The translations under genes were made by a program, and so were the position numbers. Positions 1-7,902 of a stretch of DNA of 64,000 bases are shown here, in pieces (position 1 is the first letter of the stretch; each line of letters starts with the position of its first letter). Below the pieces are notes generated by a model. The model was not told the origin of the DNA. It did not search any database and was given only the letters and a program-made list of their open reading frames with translations. This DNA is from Paenibacillus antibioticophila (GTDB lineage: Bacteria; Bacillota; Bacilli; Paenibacillales; Paenibacillaceae), in contig NZ_HG005140.1 of NCBI RefSeq assembly GCF_000455265.1, positions 363,848 through 427,847 on the forward strand, given 5' to 3'.

Positions 1-561
1 CCCTTCCGGCACATTCAAGAGCAGCGTGCCTGCGGCGTCGGAGATTTCCATCGCGACCTGCCCGGTCATCCGATAGCGCAAATAATCCTTCGGCAGCACA
101 AAGCGCGCCGCCTTCGCAAACAGCTCAGGCTCATGCTTTTGCACCCACAAAATCTTCGGCAGCGTAAAGCCCTCCAACGCCGCATTCCGGGTAATCTCCA
201 GCAGGCTGTCTCCCAGCTTCGCCTCGATCTCCCGACATTCCTTCGTCGTGCGGGTATCATTCCAAAGAATCGCATTGCGAAGCACCTTGTTCTGCTCATC
301 CAGCAGCACCAGACCATGCATCTGCCCGGAGAAGGATACGCCTTCGATATCTTCGGCCGCCGCCTGCTTACCGTCCAGTAGCTCCTTCAGACAAGCAAGC
401 GTTCCCTTTACCCATTCCTCCGGATCCTGCTCGCTGTATCCCGGGCGTTCCTGAATCAGCGGGTAAGAAGCTGTAGCCTCGCCCACAATATCTCCCTGCT
501 TGTTCACCAGCACCGTCTTTACCGAGCTGGTTCCCAAGTCGATTCCAATTACGTACTTCAT
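1..561 (-). CDS. xylB: Xylulokinase, N-terminal part (cut by window edge)
   Basis: FGGY-family kinase that phosphorylates D-xylulose to xylulose 5-phosphate in the cytoplasm, the step after xylose isomerase. The 187 visible codons start at an ATG with [20 protein letters not shown], the phosphate-binding DLGTSS motif of the sugar-kinase fold. Later come the substrate-loop segments [13 protein letters not shown] and ILWNDTRT, both typical of XylB. The C-terminal half lies outside the window. It is transcribed in the same direction as xylA, 195 bp downstream of it, but a terminator and a separate promoter lie between the two. Identification is firm. Confidence 0.95.
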   Translation of the reverse strand, partial: MKYVIGIDLGTSSVKTVLVNKQGDIVGEATASYPLIQERPGYSEQDPEEWVKGTLACLKELLDGKQAAAEDIEGVSFSGQMHGLVLLDEQNKVLRNAILWNDTRTTKECREIEAKLGDSLLEITRNAALEGFTLPKILWVQKHEPELFAKAARFVLPKDYLRYRMTGQVAMEISDAAGTLLLNVPEG

Positions 562-587
562 CGTCCGATACGCCTCCCTTGATCGTG

Positions 588-679
588 TATATAATTCAAA
601 GCTATCTGAATTGAACTAAAGAAGATAAATAAAGGGCATAAGTGTGGAGTGTTCCTCCATCGTACAATTATTAGTTCAA
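588..679 (-). promoter_or_regulatory. Probable xylB promoter with TTGAACTAA/TTAGTTCAA operator half-sites
   Basis: On the minus strand TTCAAT (610-615) and TATATA (588-593) are 16 bp apart, upstream of the xylB ATG at 561. The sequence TTGAACTAA (611-619) overlaps the -35 and has an inverted mate TTAGTTCAA at 671-679. The same pair occurs upstream of xylR (41621-41629 and 41716-41724), and its TTAGTT core is shared with the xylO palindrome. I infer binding by XylR or a related ROK regulator. Confidence 0.5.
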
Positions 680-692
680 CCTATATGAACCG

Positions 693-725
693 AAAAAAGG
701 GGACGACCAGGCGCCCCCTTTTTTT
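693..725 (-). terminator. Rho-independent terminator after xylA
   Basis: A 9-bp stem AAAAAGGGG/CCCCTTTTT (694-702 and 715-723) has A- and T-runs on both sides, so it could act in either direction. It lies 32 bp past the xylA stop and suggests partial transcriptional separation of xylA from xylB. Confidence 0.75.
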
Positions 726-756
726 AACGTTCATTCACTTGCAGCTTAGCACCAGC

Positions 757-2073
757 TTATTTGGTAGTGAAGATCAATTCGTTCAGACGCGCCTTCACCA
801 GCTCAAGGTGGTTGGACTTGTTGCGAATGTCGCTATGCTCCAATGCATAAGCTTCCAAGGTCTTGAAGTTCGCTTTGCCGGACAAAATGTCTGCACCAAT
901 GCCGGACTTGAAGCTTGCATAACGCTCGTCGATCAGACCGTCGATGAATTTCTCTTCCTTCATGCGGGCCGCAACCTTCAGACCCTTCGCGAAGGTGTCC
1001 ATGCCGGCGATGTGGGAGTAGAACAAATCCTCAGGCTCAAAGGAAGAACGTCTAACCTTCGCATCAAAGTTCACGCCGCCGGATCCCAGTCCGCCATTTT
1101 CAATAATTTCGTACATAGCCAAAGTTACTGCATACAGGTCTGTAGGGAATTCATCTGTATCCCAGCCCAGCAGCATGTCGCCTTGGTTCGCATCGATCGA
1201 ACCGAGCATATTGTTGATGCGCGCTACGCGCAGCTCATGCTCGAAGGTATGTCCTGCCAGTGTCGCATGGTTCGCTTCCAGGTTAAGCTTGAATTTATCT
1301 TGAAGACCATATTTTTGCAAGAAGGAGATCGTAGTAGCTGCATCAAAATCATATTGATGCTTGGTTGGCTCTTTTGGCTTAGGCTCGATCAGGAATTGGC
1401 CGGTAAATCCGATTTCCTTCGCATAATCAACAGCCATTTGGAAGAAGCGAGCCAGGTTATCCAGCTCCAAGCCCATATCTGTGTTCAGCAGGGATTCATA
1501 GCCTTCGCGGCCGCCCCAGAACACATAGTTCTCTGCGCCAAGCTCAACTGCAGTTTCCAAGCCCTTTTTCACTTGCGCAGCTGCATAAGCAAATACGTCG
1601 GCATTCGAGGTTGTTGCCGCCCCGTGGACATAACGCGGGTTAGAGAACATGTTGGCTGTATTCCACAGCAGCTTCACGCCGGACTGCTTCATACCTTCTT
1701 TGATCTTGGCAACGATTACGTCAAGGTTCTCATTCGATTCCTTCAGCGTGGCGCCTTCCGGAGCAATGTCCACATCATGGAAGCAGAAATAAGGAGCGCC
1801 AAGCTTCTCCAGGAACTCGAAGTTCACTTCCACGCGTGCCTTCGCCAGATCCAGACCGGATACAGTCTCCCACGGGCGAACCATGTTGCCTTGACCGAAA
1901 GGATCGCTGCCGTTCATTGTCAGCGTATGCCAGTAAGCTACTGCAAAGCGCAGATGCTCCTTCATCGACTTGCCGAGCACCACTTCATTCTCGTCATAGT
2001 GCTTAAATGCCAACGGGTTGTTCGAACCTGCACCTTCAAATTGAATCTTGCCAATGTTCTTGAAATAACTCAC
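757..2073 (-). CDS. xylA: Xylose isomerase
   Basis: Converts D-xylose to D-xylulose in the cytoplasm; TIM-barrel enzyme using two divalent metals. The 438-residue length is normal for class II XylA. Visible signatures are FHDVD at residues 98-102 (catalytic His and Asp), [11 protein letters not shown], and the metal-ligand segment [17 protein letters not shown]. The start is GTG with AAGGAGG seven bases upstream. Its promoter, operator and a cre-like site lie at 2107-2206. In related bacilli xylR is the immediate divergent neighbour; here the prophage has been inserted between them. Confidence 0.98.
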   Translation of the reverse strand: MSYFKNIGKIQFEGAGSNNPLAFKHYDENEVVLGKSMKEHLRFAVAYWHTLTMNGSDPFGQGNMVRPWETVSGLDLAKARVEVNFEFLEKLGAPYFCFHDVDIAPEGATLKESNENLDVIVAKIKEGMKQSGVKLLWNTANMFSNPRYVHGAATTSNADVFAYAAAQVKKGLETAVELGAENYVFWGGREGYESLLNTDMGLELDNLARFFQMAVDYAKEIGFTGQFLIEPKPKEPTKHQYDFDAATTISFLQKYGLQDKFKLNLEANHATLAGHTFEHELRVARINNMLGSIDANQGDMLLGWDTDEFPTDLYAVTLAMYEIIENGGLGSGGVNFDAKVRRSSFEPEDLFYSHIAGMDTFAKGLKVAARMKEEKFIDGLIDERYASFKSGIGADILSGKANFKTLEAYALEHSDIRNKSNHLELVKARLNELIFTTK

Positions 2074-2106
2074 GTTACGTCCTCCTTACAATATAATGAT
2101 CTTTTT

Positions 2107-2120
2107 AGTAAGCCCTTACA
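2107..2120. promoter_or_regulatory. cre-like site (CcpA) upstream of xylA
   Basis: AGTAAGCCCTTACA matches the near-palindromic consensus TGWAAGCGCTTWCA at 12 of 14 positions. It lies between the xylA promoter and start codon, where catabolite repression of xyl operons by CcpA is well established. Function here is inferred. Confidence 0.6.
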
Positions 2121-2164
2121 TCAGTCTTGCCTTAATGATTTTGTCTCATGCTCTTTTCAACTCA

Positions 2165-2206
2165 ATCCTATCACGTTATACTTAGTTTGTCTAGTCAACT
2201 AACTAA
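2165..2206 (-). promoter_or_regulatory. xylA promoter overlapping a xylO-type XylR operator
   Basis: On the minus strand TAGACA (2188-2193) and TAGGAT (2165-2170) are separated by 17 bp, with a TG before the -10. The -35 is embedded in an imperfect 25-bp palindrome at 2182-2206 whose ends read TTAGTT and AACTAA, the arrangement of XylR operators in bacilli. The right part of this operator is also the phage attachment core, so the promoter and operator survive integration intact. Confidence 0.65.
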
Positions 2207-2207
2207 G
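2186..2207. other. attL core (22-bp direct repeat)
   Basis: TTTGTCTAGTCAACTAACTA followed by AG is identical to 41567-41588. Allowing one mismatch (G2185 versus A41566) the match extends to 27 bp. All phage genes lie between the copies and the integrase is next to the right copy, so these are attL and attR. The core coincides with the XylR operator. Confidence 0.88.
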
Positions 2208-2211
2208 GTTA

Positions 2212-2305
2212 CATGAAAATGCGTAGTGATGCGGAAACCGCTGTTAACGGTACGCCCGAAAACATGACATTACGTCATATGTTTGTGGGCATCATGTGGG
2301 CAATT
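2212..2305. repeat. Left phage arm: integrase arm-type repeats
   Basis: GCGTAGTGATGCGG at 2221-2234 is an inverted copy (13/14) of the sequence at 41535-41548 beside attR. TTTGTGGGCA (2282-2291) and ATGTGGGCAATT (2294-2305) match two direct repeats, TTTGTGGGCA and ATTGTGGGCAAAT, at the right end. After circularisation these would flank the att core, as arm-type integrase or Xis sites do in lambda-like attP. Most of the 234 bp before the next gene has no other recognised content. Confidence 0.6.
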
Positions 2306-2441
2306 TATTTATAGTTGAAATTAACAAGCGCTTGGTAATTTCAACTTGCAGTACTTTTGATAACAACAATCAGGTATATGGTTATATTTACCTAGTTCTG
2401 ATACACTACACATATACATATTTTAGGGAGGTTTTATCAGC

Positions 2442-3122
2442 ATGTGGGCGTTTATTGGATTATTATCATTTTTGGCATGTATTGTTTTCTTAGTAATATC
2501 TATCGTTTCAGCGGCTAAGAAGAATGGAAAGGCAAAGAATCAATTTCTTATAACGGCCGCCCTATTTGCTATCTTTGTAATTGCGGTCGTAGCGTCTCCA
2601 ACTCCGGCCGTTGATGAAGCAGAAAATAAAGGTAACGAAGACACGACCGAAGTGACTGCAGTTGCTACCACAGACGATGTCAAAGCAGATGAACAGGAGA
2701 AAAAGGAGCAAGAGGAAAAAGAGAACGAAGAGAAAGCAATATTAGAAGCTGAGAAAAAGGCGAAAGAAGAAGCGGAAGAAAAGGCTAGGCTAGAGGCAGA
2801 AGAGAAGGAAGCCAGTATCCCTAGAGAACACAAAGCGGCTTTAGAGAAAGCGAAATTATATGCAGAGTCTATGTATATGTCTAAGGCAGGGATTTATGAT
2901 CAACTGACCTCTGAATATGGAGAGGGATTTCCTGCGGAAGCTGCTCAATATGCAATTGATAACATTGTTTTTGACTGGAAAGAAAATGCATTAGAAAAAG
3001 CAAAGCAATACGCAGAACTTATGAGTATGTCGGATTCCGCTATTTATGATCAGTTGATCTCTGATTACGGGGAGAAATTTACGGAGGAAGAAGCACAGTA
3101 CGCGATTGATAATTTAGAATAA
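2442..3122 (+). CDS. Ltp-family membrane protein, candidate superinfection exclusion
   Basis: The protein has 226 residues. Two hydrophobic segments near the N-terminus (about 1-24 and 34-52) anchor it. A charged Glu/Lys/Ala-rich coiled-coil stalk (about 58-128) follows, then two tandem about 43-residue repeats (133-174 and 183-226) of the form ALEKAKxYAE..MS...IYDQL.S.YGE.F..E.AQYAIDN. These repeats are the hallmark of the Ltp/host cell surface-exposed lipoprotein family; Ltp of Streptococcus thermophilus phage TP-J34 blocks DNA injection by other phages. There is no clear lipobox, so a membrane anchor rather than a lipoprotein is inferred. ATG follows AGGGAGG at 2425-2431. It lies next to attL on the strand opposite the late genes, a typical moron position, so expression in the lysogen is likely. 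Confidence 0.8.
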   Translation: MWAFIGLLSFLACIVFLVISIVSAAKKNGKAKNQFLITAALFAIFVIAVVASPTPAVDEAENKGNEDTTEVTAVATTDDVKADEQEKKEQEEKENEEKAILEAEKKAKEEAEEKARLEAEEKEASIPREHKAALEKAKLYAESMYMSKAGIYDQLTSEYGEGFPAEAAQYAIDNIVFDWKENALEKAKQYAELMSMSDSAIYDQLISDYGEKFTEEEAQYAIDNLE

Positions 3123-3128
3123 GTAAAG

Positions 3129-3157
3129 ATGCCCCCTGACCTATGTGTTTAGGGGCA
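3129..3157. terminator. Hairpin between convergent genes
   Basis: ATGCCCC and GGGGCAT form a stem just after the Ltp-like gene stop and before the end of the minus-strand gene. The following T-run is weak, so terminator function is moderate. Confidence 0.5.
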
Positions 3158-3163
3158 TTGCTA

Positions 3164-3577
3164 TTATTTATTGCCTATCAATTGTGAGTTGCCCCTAATC
3201 ATTTCCCCCAGCTCCGATATATAACCCGCCAAGCGCCAGCTTATCTCCGAGCGCAAGACATCTCGAGTAATTCCAAACTTGTCTGTATATCCCCTGGACG
3301 TGTAGTGGTAATAGACAATAAAGTTGTCCTGGTGCTCCTCACGGTGGATTTTTACTCCACGGGCTTTGAGCGCCGCGCGGTTTGCCTTGCTGTCCTCCAG
3401 GACTCTGTCCTCGATATATCTGCCCGCCATCGCATACGCCTTATTAAGTATTGAGCGGTTAAATTCAAGGTCTGCCCCATTTTTCTGCAACATGGTAAAT
3501 AGACTGCCAAGGACAACGTTGTCTCTGATTAAAACAAGATCCTCTATTTTTTCCTTCCCCATCATCTTTTCGCTCAT
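3164..3577 (-). CDS. Phage protein of unknown function (137 aa)
   Basis: Not recognised. It is a soluble, charged protein with a helical N-terminal half and a central aromatic patch FIVYYHYTSRGYTDKFGI. An in-frame GTG exists three codons upstream (3586), but the ATG at 3577 has GAGGTG six bases before it and is preferred. The start is only 24 bp from a LexA-type box, so this gene could be SOS-controlled. It reads away from the YolD-like gene. Confidence 0.6.
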   Translation of the reverse strand: MSEKMMGKEKIEDLVLIRDNVVLGSLFTMLQKNGADLEFNRSILNKAYAMAGRYIEDRVLEDSKANRAALKARGVKIHREEHQDNFIVYYHYTSRGYTDKFGITRDVLRSEISWRLAGYISELGEMIRGNSQLIGNK

Positions 3578-3600
3578 TTTGCACACCTCACATAAAAATA

Positions 3601-3614
3601 CGAACGTTTGTTTG
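3601..3614. promoter_or_regulatory. LexA (SOS) box
   Basis: CGAACGTTTGTTTG matches the Gram-positive LexA/DinR consensus CGAAC-N4-GTTYG exactly. It sits in the 124-bp divergent region between the minus-strand gene starting at 3577 and the YolD-like gene at 3702. A TATTAT (-10-like) follows immediately on the plus strand. Which gene it controls is not decided. Confidence 0.65.
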
Positions 3615-3701
3615 TATTATATGCGATACACGGATAAGTATTCAAGAACTGCAAAAAGGGTTTTTATCCAATATGTAGAAGTTTGTTGCTGGAGGTGAAA
3701 T

Positions 3702-3881
3702 ATGTACACGTACATAGATAAGGCAATTAATGCTCAGATGCAGTTGACCCTGCAGCTTGATGACGGAAGCCGCCTGATCGGTATGCCGAGCTGGCCCGAG
3801 GATCGCAGCCGAGTTAAGATCAAAGCTCAAGACGGGACGGCGTGGATCCCGCTAGCTGACATCAAGCATGTGACTACATAA
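3702..3881 (+). CDS. YolD-like small protein (59 aa)
   Basis: ATG is preceded by an ideal GGAGGTGA at 3691-3698. The 59-residue product reads as a small beta-rich domain: LTLQLDDGSRLIG, a middle VKIKAQDG strand and a terminal WIPLADIKHV. This resembles YolD-like proteins, which in Bacillus lie in LexA-regulated operons with UvrX. The LexA box 88 bp upstream supports the assignment. No polymerase gene follows, so it is an orphan if the call is right. Confidence 0.55.
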   Translation: MYTYIDKAINAQMQLTLQLDDGSRLIGMPSWPEDRSRVKIKAQDGTAWIPLADIKHVTT

Positions 3882-3883
3882 CA

Positions 3884-3919
3884 CAAAAAAAGCCCTGCCA
3901 GCCTACCGCCAGCAGAGCT
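3884..3919 (-). terminator. Terminator at the end of the leftward late region
   Basis: On the minus strand AGCTCTGC and GCAGGGCT (one G-T pair) flank a 13-nt loop and are followed by seven Ts. It lies 4 bp past the zinc-ribbon gene, the last gene of the leftward late transcript. Confidence 0.75.
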
Positions 3920-3922
3920 ATC

Positions 3923-4219
3923 TTAATCAAAAATAAATAAATATAACGAACCTAAAGCCAGCAAAAATAAAATAATAAAAATACTAAGCAGAGCTTTTGG
4001 ACTTTGAGACAAAAAATTGACTTCCATAAAATCTTCGCCGCATTCTGGACAAAATCGAGCCGTTTTAGAAACTTCCTTCCCGCAGACATGGCAGGGTGTA
4101 AGCGGGTTGTCTCTTTCTTCCGGACCCTGTCTAATATAGGCGATGTAATCTGACAGGTATCCCGCAGCTCCTACGCCTAACATTAGCGCCCCAATAAGAA
4201 ATATCCACTTCTCCCCCAT
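3923..4219 (-). CDS. Small two-TM protein with a zinc ribbon
   Basis: The protein has 98 residues. One transmembrane segment is near the N-terminus (about 5-25) and one is at the C-terminus (about 76-96). Between them is a zinc-ribbon, CHVCGKEVS..ARFCPECGEDF, with two CxxC pairs. A longer reading from 4261 exists, but ATG at 4219 with AGGGTGA five bases upstream is better. It lies just downstream of the lysis cassette; the role is unknown. The four cysteines are all present. Confidence 0.65.
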   Translation of the reverse strand: MGEKWIFLIGALMLGVGAAGYLSDYIAYIRQGPEERDNPLTPCHVCGKEVSKTARFCPECGEDFMEVNFLSQSPKALLSIFIILFLLALGSLYLFIFD

Positions 4220-4277
4220 TAAGTTCACCCTTTTACGCAAATATAACCCTGTCAGCGACATCAGATATTAATGTAAC

Positions 4278-4970
4278 CTATATTTTACCAACCCGCAACC
4301 CCACAGCCAGTGTCCGCCAGCCCTCTAACGTAAATTCCGGATCCGAGATCACGCCGCCCAGGTCGCCGCTTCCAAATTCATCAATAAACCATTTCGGCGC
4401 CGGCACACGTTCGGCTGCTTTCTCCAGGACATCTACCCGCTTTGTAAGCTTAGCTAATTCTTCCTTCATCTCGACTTCATCCTCTCTATTAATTACAACC
4501 AGAGCTTTTGCCATAGCAATCTCACTGGGCACCCACCCAGCACGGTATTGAGCTGTGGTCAGGCCAAAGCACATCTCGAAGTGTGGGTAGTCCTTAAAAC
4601 TCTTCCAATCCCCGCCCCATTCAAATCCAAGAGACTTAGCGATCTCGACCACCTTCATCCAGGCGGGCCCCACCGTCCATCTTACATTCTTCCCATCTGG
4701 GAGCAGCAATGCAAAGTCTATGGCTACCCCAAAGTTATGATTGCTGTAGCCGCCTTTAGCATTGGTGACGATCTGACCTGGCTTCGTGCGTCCCTGCGCA
4801 TACAGTGCGTCTTGCTCCGCTATGGTCCGTAAGCCTTGCGTAATCAGGATGGGCACGCCACAAGCGAAAGAGCGCTCGATTAAGCGCTCCGTAGCCTGTC
4901 GCACGACAGGATGTAAACCATGCAGTTTACTGGCCGATTTAGCCTTTACGTAGTCCAGTGTCAGCGTCAT
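4278..4970 (-). CDS. Endolysin: L-alanyl-D-glutamate peptidase (M15/VanY-like)
   Basis: Phage endolysin that cuts the peptidoglycan stem peptide. The N-terminal catalytic domain (about 1-145) has the LAS-type zinc site: SNHNFGVAID gives His78 and Asp85, and PHFE gives His130; TQGLRT is also typical of Ply500/CwlK enzymes. The C-terminal 80 residues form a coiled segment and a putative wall-binding tail. There is no signal peptide, consistent with release through the holin encoded just upstream, whose start codon region touches this start (4970). Confidence 0.92.
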   Translation of the reverse strand: MTLTLDYVKAKSASKLHGLHPVVRQATERLIERSFACGVPILITQGLRTIAEQDALYAQGRTKPGQIVTNAKGGYSNHNFGVAIDFALLLPDGKNVRWTVGPAWMKVVEIAKSLGFEWGGDWKSFKDYPHFEMCFGLTTAQYRAGWVPSEIAMAKALVVINREDEVEMKEELAKLTKRVDVLEKAAERVPAPKWFIDEFGSGDLGGVISDPEFTLEGWRTLAVGLRVGKI

Positions 4971-5161
4971 TACTCATTTACCTCTGGAAGCCCGGCCAGA
5001 CTTGTCAGCAGGCTTGTGACCGTAGCCAGCAGCACCGTGCCACCGACTACCGGCCAGTTAACCTCACCAAATACTGTCGTTGCCCCAATCACCCCAATAG
5101 CCGTCTGAGCTGCTGTCTTGAGTGCCCGGATACCTGCTGCTTTTAACCATTTGATCGTCAT
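4970..5161 (-). CDS. Holin (r1t-like)
   Basis: The protein has 63 residues with two hydrophobic helices, TAIGVIGATTVFG and VVGGTVLLATVTSLLTSLAG, and a short ending GLPEVNE. This is the pattern of the phage r1t-type holin family. It would form the membrane lesion that releases the endolysin. It overlaps the endolysin gene by one base and follows the coiled-coil membrane protein by 14 bp, so the three form a lysis cassette. Confidence 0.85.
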   Translation of the reverse strand: MTIKWLKAAGIRALKTAAQTAIGVIGATTVFGEVNWPVVGGTVLLATVTSLLTSLAGLPEVNE

Positions 5162-5175
5162 TTATAATCATCCTC

Positions 5176-5466
5176 TCACAATTTTATTAAATCCCTCAGC
5201 TCATCAATGCGTTTATGAGCCTGCTTGGTCGACTCCTCTTCTCGCGTCAGTCGCTCTGCGATGCTGTCCATCCGCTGGTTTTGCACACGCATATCGACCT
5301 TGATATCATCTACTCCGCGTCTAATGTACTCAACATTGTTTTGCAGTGTAGCCACTGTGCCCGCATCTTGAGCAGCGTCTTGCCTAATAGACCTTGTGCG
5401 CCCCATCCACCCTAAAGCCATGCCGCTGAGGGCTGCGAGCACGCTTACAACAACCGTCCATTCCAT
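5176..5466 (-). CDS. Membrane-anchored coiled-coil lysis accessory protein
   Basis: The protein has 96 residues: one N-terminal transmembrane helix (about 4-20), a basic stop-transfer WMGRTRSIR, then a long coiled coil (about 35-95) ending LREE-type repeats. It resembles small hemolysin/holin-accessory proteins (XhlA/BhlA-like), though in XhlA the membrane segment is at the other end. Position beside the holin supports a lysis role; the precise function is unproven. Confidence 0.6.
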   Translation of the reverse strand: MEWTVVVSVLAALSGMALGWMGRTRSIRQDAAQDAGTVATLQNNVEYIRRGVDDIKVDMRVQNQRMDSIAERLTREEESTKQAHKRIDELRDLIKL

Positions 5467-5516
5467 CCCATCACCTACGATTCAAAAAGATAGCCCCCGG
5501 ACCCACTCCGAGGGCA

Positions 5517-5537
5517 TAAAAAAACGCCTTTCGGCGT
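5517..5537 (-). terminator. Terminator between tail and lysis genes
   Basis: On the minus strand ACGCCGAAAGGCGT is a 5-bp stem with a GAAA tetraloop followed by seven Ts. A second GC-rich hairpin (about 5492-5515) follows it. Lysis genes downstream would therefore need read-through, antitermination or their own promoter. Confidence 0.75.
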
Positions 5538-5547
5538 GTCCTGTGGT

Positions 5548-5829
5548 TTATTCTGCTGTTGGTTCGGCGACTTCGTCCGGATAGTTTTCAGCGAGGTAAT
5601 CGTAGCCGCAAACTCCGACGGTGCCGCTCTTGTTTTTATAAACGTACTGCCCAGGCAACGCCGTGAGCGTTGTCGTACCATTTTTGAGGGTCACGGATTG
5701 CAAAACTCCTGAAGGTGAAAAGGCTACGGAAACACCCATGCCTGTGAGTTGTATAATCTCCTGGATCGACGTGAAATCTTTAACCTCTACTGCTTCGACG
5801 TAATCGCTTGACTTAAACATTCTGATCAT
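5548..5829 (-). CDS. Hypothetical tail-associated protein (93 aa)
   Basis: Small protein directly after the tail fibre gene, beginning MIRMFKSSDYVEAVEV with SD AAGAAGGG eight bases before the ATG at 5829. A GTG/TTG extension to 5838 is possible. It looks beta-rich, with NGTTTLTALPGQYVYKNKSGTVG. Genes in this slot often encode XkdX-like or fibre-associated proteins; no specific function is claimed. Confidence 0.55.
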   Translation of the reverse strand: MIRMFKSSDYVEAVEVKDFTSIQEIIQLTGMGVSVAFSPSGVLQSVTLKNGTTTLTALPGQYVYKNKSGTVGVCGYDYLAENYPDEVAEPTAE

Positions 5830-5847
5830 TGTCAACACCCTTCTTTT

Positions 5848-7335
5848 TTAGAAGTAATAGAACCTACCCGTAACTCTATTATTGATTACTGGAAAGGTAT
5901 AACCAGTGTCCGCAGAATTTTGGTATAAAAGATATACCTTATATGGACCTCCCACAACGAATGATGTCGTTAAATTAGTAGTCCATATTCCTGAACCTAT
6001 AACACGTACCTCTCGACTCATAAGGTTTACATTTAAAATATCAGAATTATAGTTTCCGTCCGGATATGATCTTGACATAATAGGTGAAGCGTGTGCGTCA
6101 TTGTCTTCTATTCTCAATGAAGCGGTACAACCGCTCCCGGTGTTGTTGGGGCTTACAGAGGCCGAGCCTACAAATGATATGAATTTCACTCCTGCTGGTA
6201 TTGTTAGCAGATCAAGGCGTTTAGACCCACGAGCAACTACATATCCTTCTACCAGCGAGACATCTACATCAGCGTATCCGTAAGTACTAGGTTCAACGGT
6301 TCCCACAACACCAAAAATATTAACCCCACTTTTGATGTTGCCCGGGGCCAGGTCAGCGTCACCCAAAACAGTGATGGCACTGTTATAATACCCTGCCGCC
6401 TTCGTTTGGTTGGTTGTGCCCGGTGTGACCGTGCCGCCAGCACCTCGGTTTGGCATCGTGCCCTGTAAGCCATTACCGGTTGCATTACTGAACGTCTTGC
6501 CCGCCAGCACATCAGCAGCAGTTGCGTTACCCGTAGCCTTAATGATCGCGGACATTTTGCTAATCAGCGTATCCCAACTATCGGATGTGGATGCCGATAC
6601 CCCAAGGGCAACAAGCGCGGCAACCACTTCTGATTTTCGCTCATTGCCAGACTGAAAAGCCTGGTCTGCTCTGGTCTGTGCTGCCCCAGCTGCTAGATTT
6701 GCTGCGTTGGCCGTGGTCTGTGCGGCCATAGCTGCTTCAGCGACAGTTTTGACAGCTTTCGGGGTTGCTGCTTTGTCCTCGGCGTTGCTGTTTGTTGCAC
6801 TTGAGAGCTGCGTCACGCCTTTTTCTGTCAGTGACGCCTCGCCTATGGTTATCCCCGCTATCGCCTCATCAAGCTCCTGCTTGGTGGCATAAACAAGTGA
6901 TTCGTCAATGTTTGCTGTGATGTTCGCCGCGGATCCGACAAAGACATTGTAATTAAGAAATTTTTCAATCGGATCTGTGCCATCAGGCGAGATATAATCA
7001 GCGGTCGCTCCACAGTTTGCGTACATATACAGGATTTCTCCGTCATCAGGATCCATTGCATAGATTCCCGCCTCGCGTAGAAAGAATCCTGTAGTAACAG
7101 TCTGGTTTGTCAGTGTTGCTCCTATAACAGCCCTTGTTGTTCCGGGTGGACGCCTCAATCTAGTTATTTCGAGGTTTGTTACGGGCGTGATCAATGCAGT
7201 CATGGCCTCCAAAGATTGCCCGCTTAAGGTGCCACTGCCAACGGCCATCCTGGTATAAAAAAGTTCAGCCCCTGCTTGAGCTTTCGCCTGCAACTGTCTC
7301 CCCTTGTTCGTTATTACTTTACTCCAACTTGACAT
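5848..7335 (-). CDS. Tail fibre protein (P2 gpH-like N-terminus)
   Basis: The protein has 495 residues. The N-terminal about 160 residues match the phage tail-collar/fibre attachment domain: opening SSWSKVITNKGRQLQAKAQ, then TLTNQTVTTGFFLREAGIYA. A helical Ala-rich shaft (about 170-230), a Gly/Thr/Asn-rich repeat zone with paired NIKSGVNIFGVVGT elements, and a beta-rich C-terminal tip follow. The tip probably decides receptor specificity. It follows the gpI-like gene, as in P2-type tail clusters. Confidence 0.85.
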   Translation of the reverse strand: MSSWSKVITNKGRQLQAKAQAGAELFYTRMAVGSGTLSGQSLEAMTALITPVTNLEITRLRRPPGTTRAVIGATLTNQTVTTGFFLREAGIYAMDPDDGEILYMYANCGATADYISPDGTDPIEKFLNYNVFVGSAANITANIDESLVYATKQELDEAIAGITIGEASLTEKGVTQLSSATNSNAEDKAATPKAVKTVAEAAMAAQTTANAANLAAGAAQTRADQAFQSGNERKSEVVAALVALGVSASTSDSWDTLISKMSAIIKATGNATAADVLAGKTFSNATGNGLQGTMPNRGAGGTVTPGTTNQTKAAGYYNSAITVLGDADLAPGNIKSGVNIFGVVGTVEPSTYGYADVDVSLVEGYVVARGSKRLDLLTIPAGVKFISFVGSASVSPNNTGSGCTASLRIEDNDAHASPIMSRSYPDGNYNSDILNVNLMSREVRVIGSGIWTTNLTTSFVVGGPYKVYLLYQNSADTGYTFPVINNRVTGRFYYF

Positions 7336-7350
7336 GATGATCTCACCTGC

Positions 7351-7902
7351 CTAAATAGTAATATACTCTCCAATATGAAGGACGCCACCGAAATACAGGT
7401 CGTCAATTGAGATCGTTTCCTCCAGCACGACAGCCTCAAGCCACTGACTTTTTCGTTTAACCGACTCTACAGCCTTCGTGAACTGCTGTGCCTTTTCGTT
7501 CGTTGCCTCCGGATTACTGGTAAGTACGCGGAAATAACCAGGGTTGCCACCGTATTCGAACCATTCTTCTACTCGGCCATCCCCAAAGTAAATCTCAACA
7601 ATTCGCTGCACAGCTGCGGGTGTTCCCCGTATCTTTGCGAGGTAAAGCACATCCTTGATCGCTTCCCGTTTTACTTCGATATCTACAGAAGCGTCATACC
7701 AATCAGCTCCAAACTGCCACGCTAAAATGTCTAGAACCTCGCCAGGCAGCTCATTAATCCGAGCATAGATCATGGCTTTGTCTGTTTCATTGGATATCTT
7801 CTTGAATTGCTCTTCAACGGCAGCAGAGTAGCCAACTACAGATTTATCCTGGCGCATAAATTTGGTTTGAAGCTTCAGCATGTTCAGATTCTGGAGGTCC
7901 AT
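7351..7902 (-). CDS. Baseplate/tail protein I (gpI-like)
   Basis: The protein has 183 residues with the tail protein I features: INELPGEVLDILAWQFGADWYD near residues 50-70 and IRGTPAAVQRIVEIYFGDGRVEEWFEY in the middle. In P2 gpI completes the baseplate edge and contacts the fibre. It abuts the gpJ-like gene (shared base 7902) and precedes the fibre gene, giving the J-I-H order. Confidence 0.88.
   Translation of the reverse strand: MDLQNLNMLKLQTKFMRQDKSVVGYSAAVEEQFKKISNETDKAMIYARINELPGEVLDILAWQFGADWYDASVDIEVKREAIKDVLYLAKIRGTPAAVQRIVEIYFGDGRVEEWFEYGGNPGYFRVLTSNPEATNEKAQQFTKAVESVKRKSQWLEAVVLEETISIDDLYFGGVLHIGEYITI

Noticed and set aside
649..2202. 517-codon plus-strand frame over xylA
   Set aside because: It is antisense to a full xylose isomerase, has no SD and its translation resembles no protein.
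2296..2493. 65-codon frame at the phage left end
   Set aside because: It has no ribosome site and overlaps the better-supported Ltp-like gene start at 2442.
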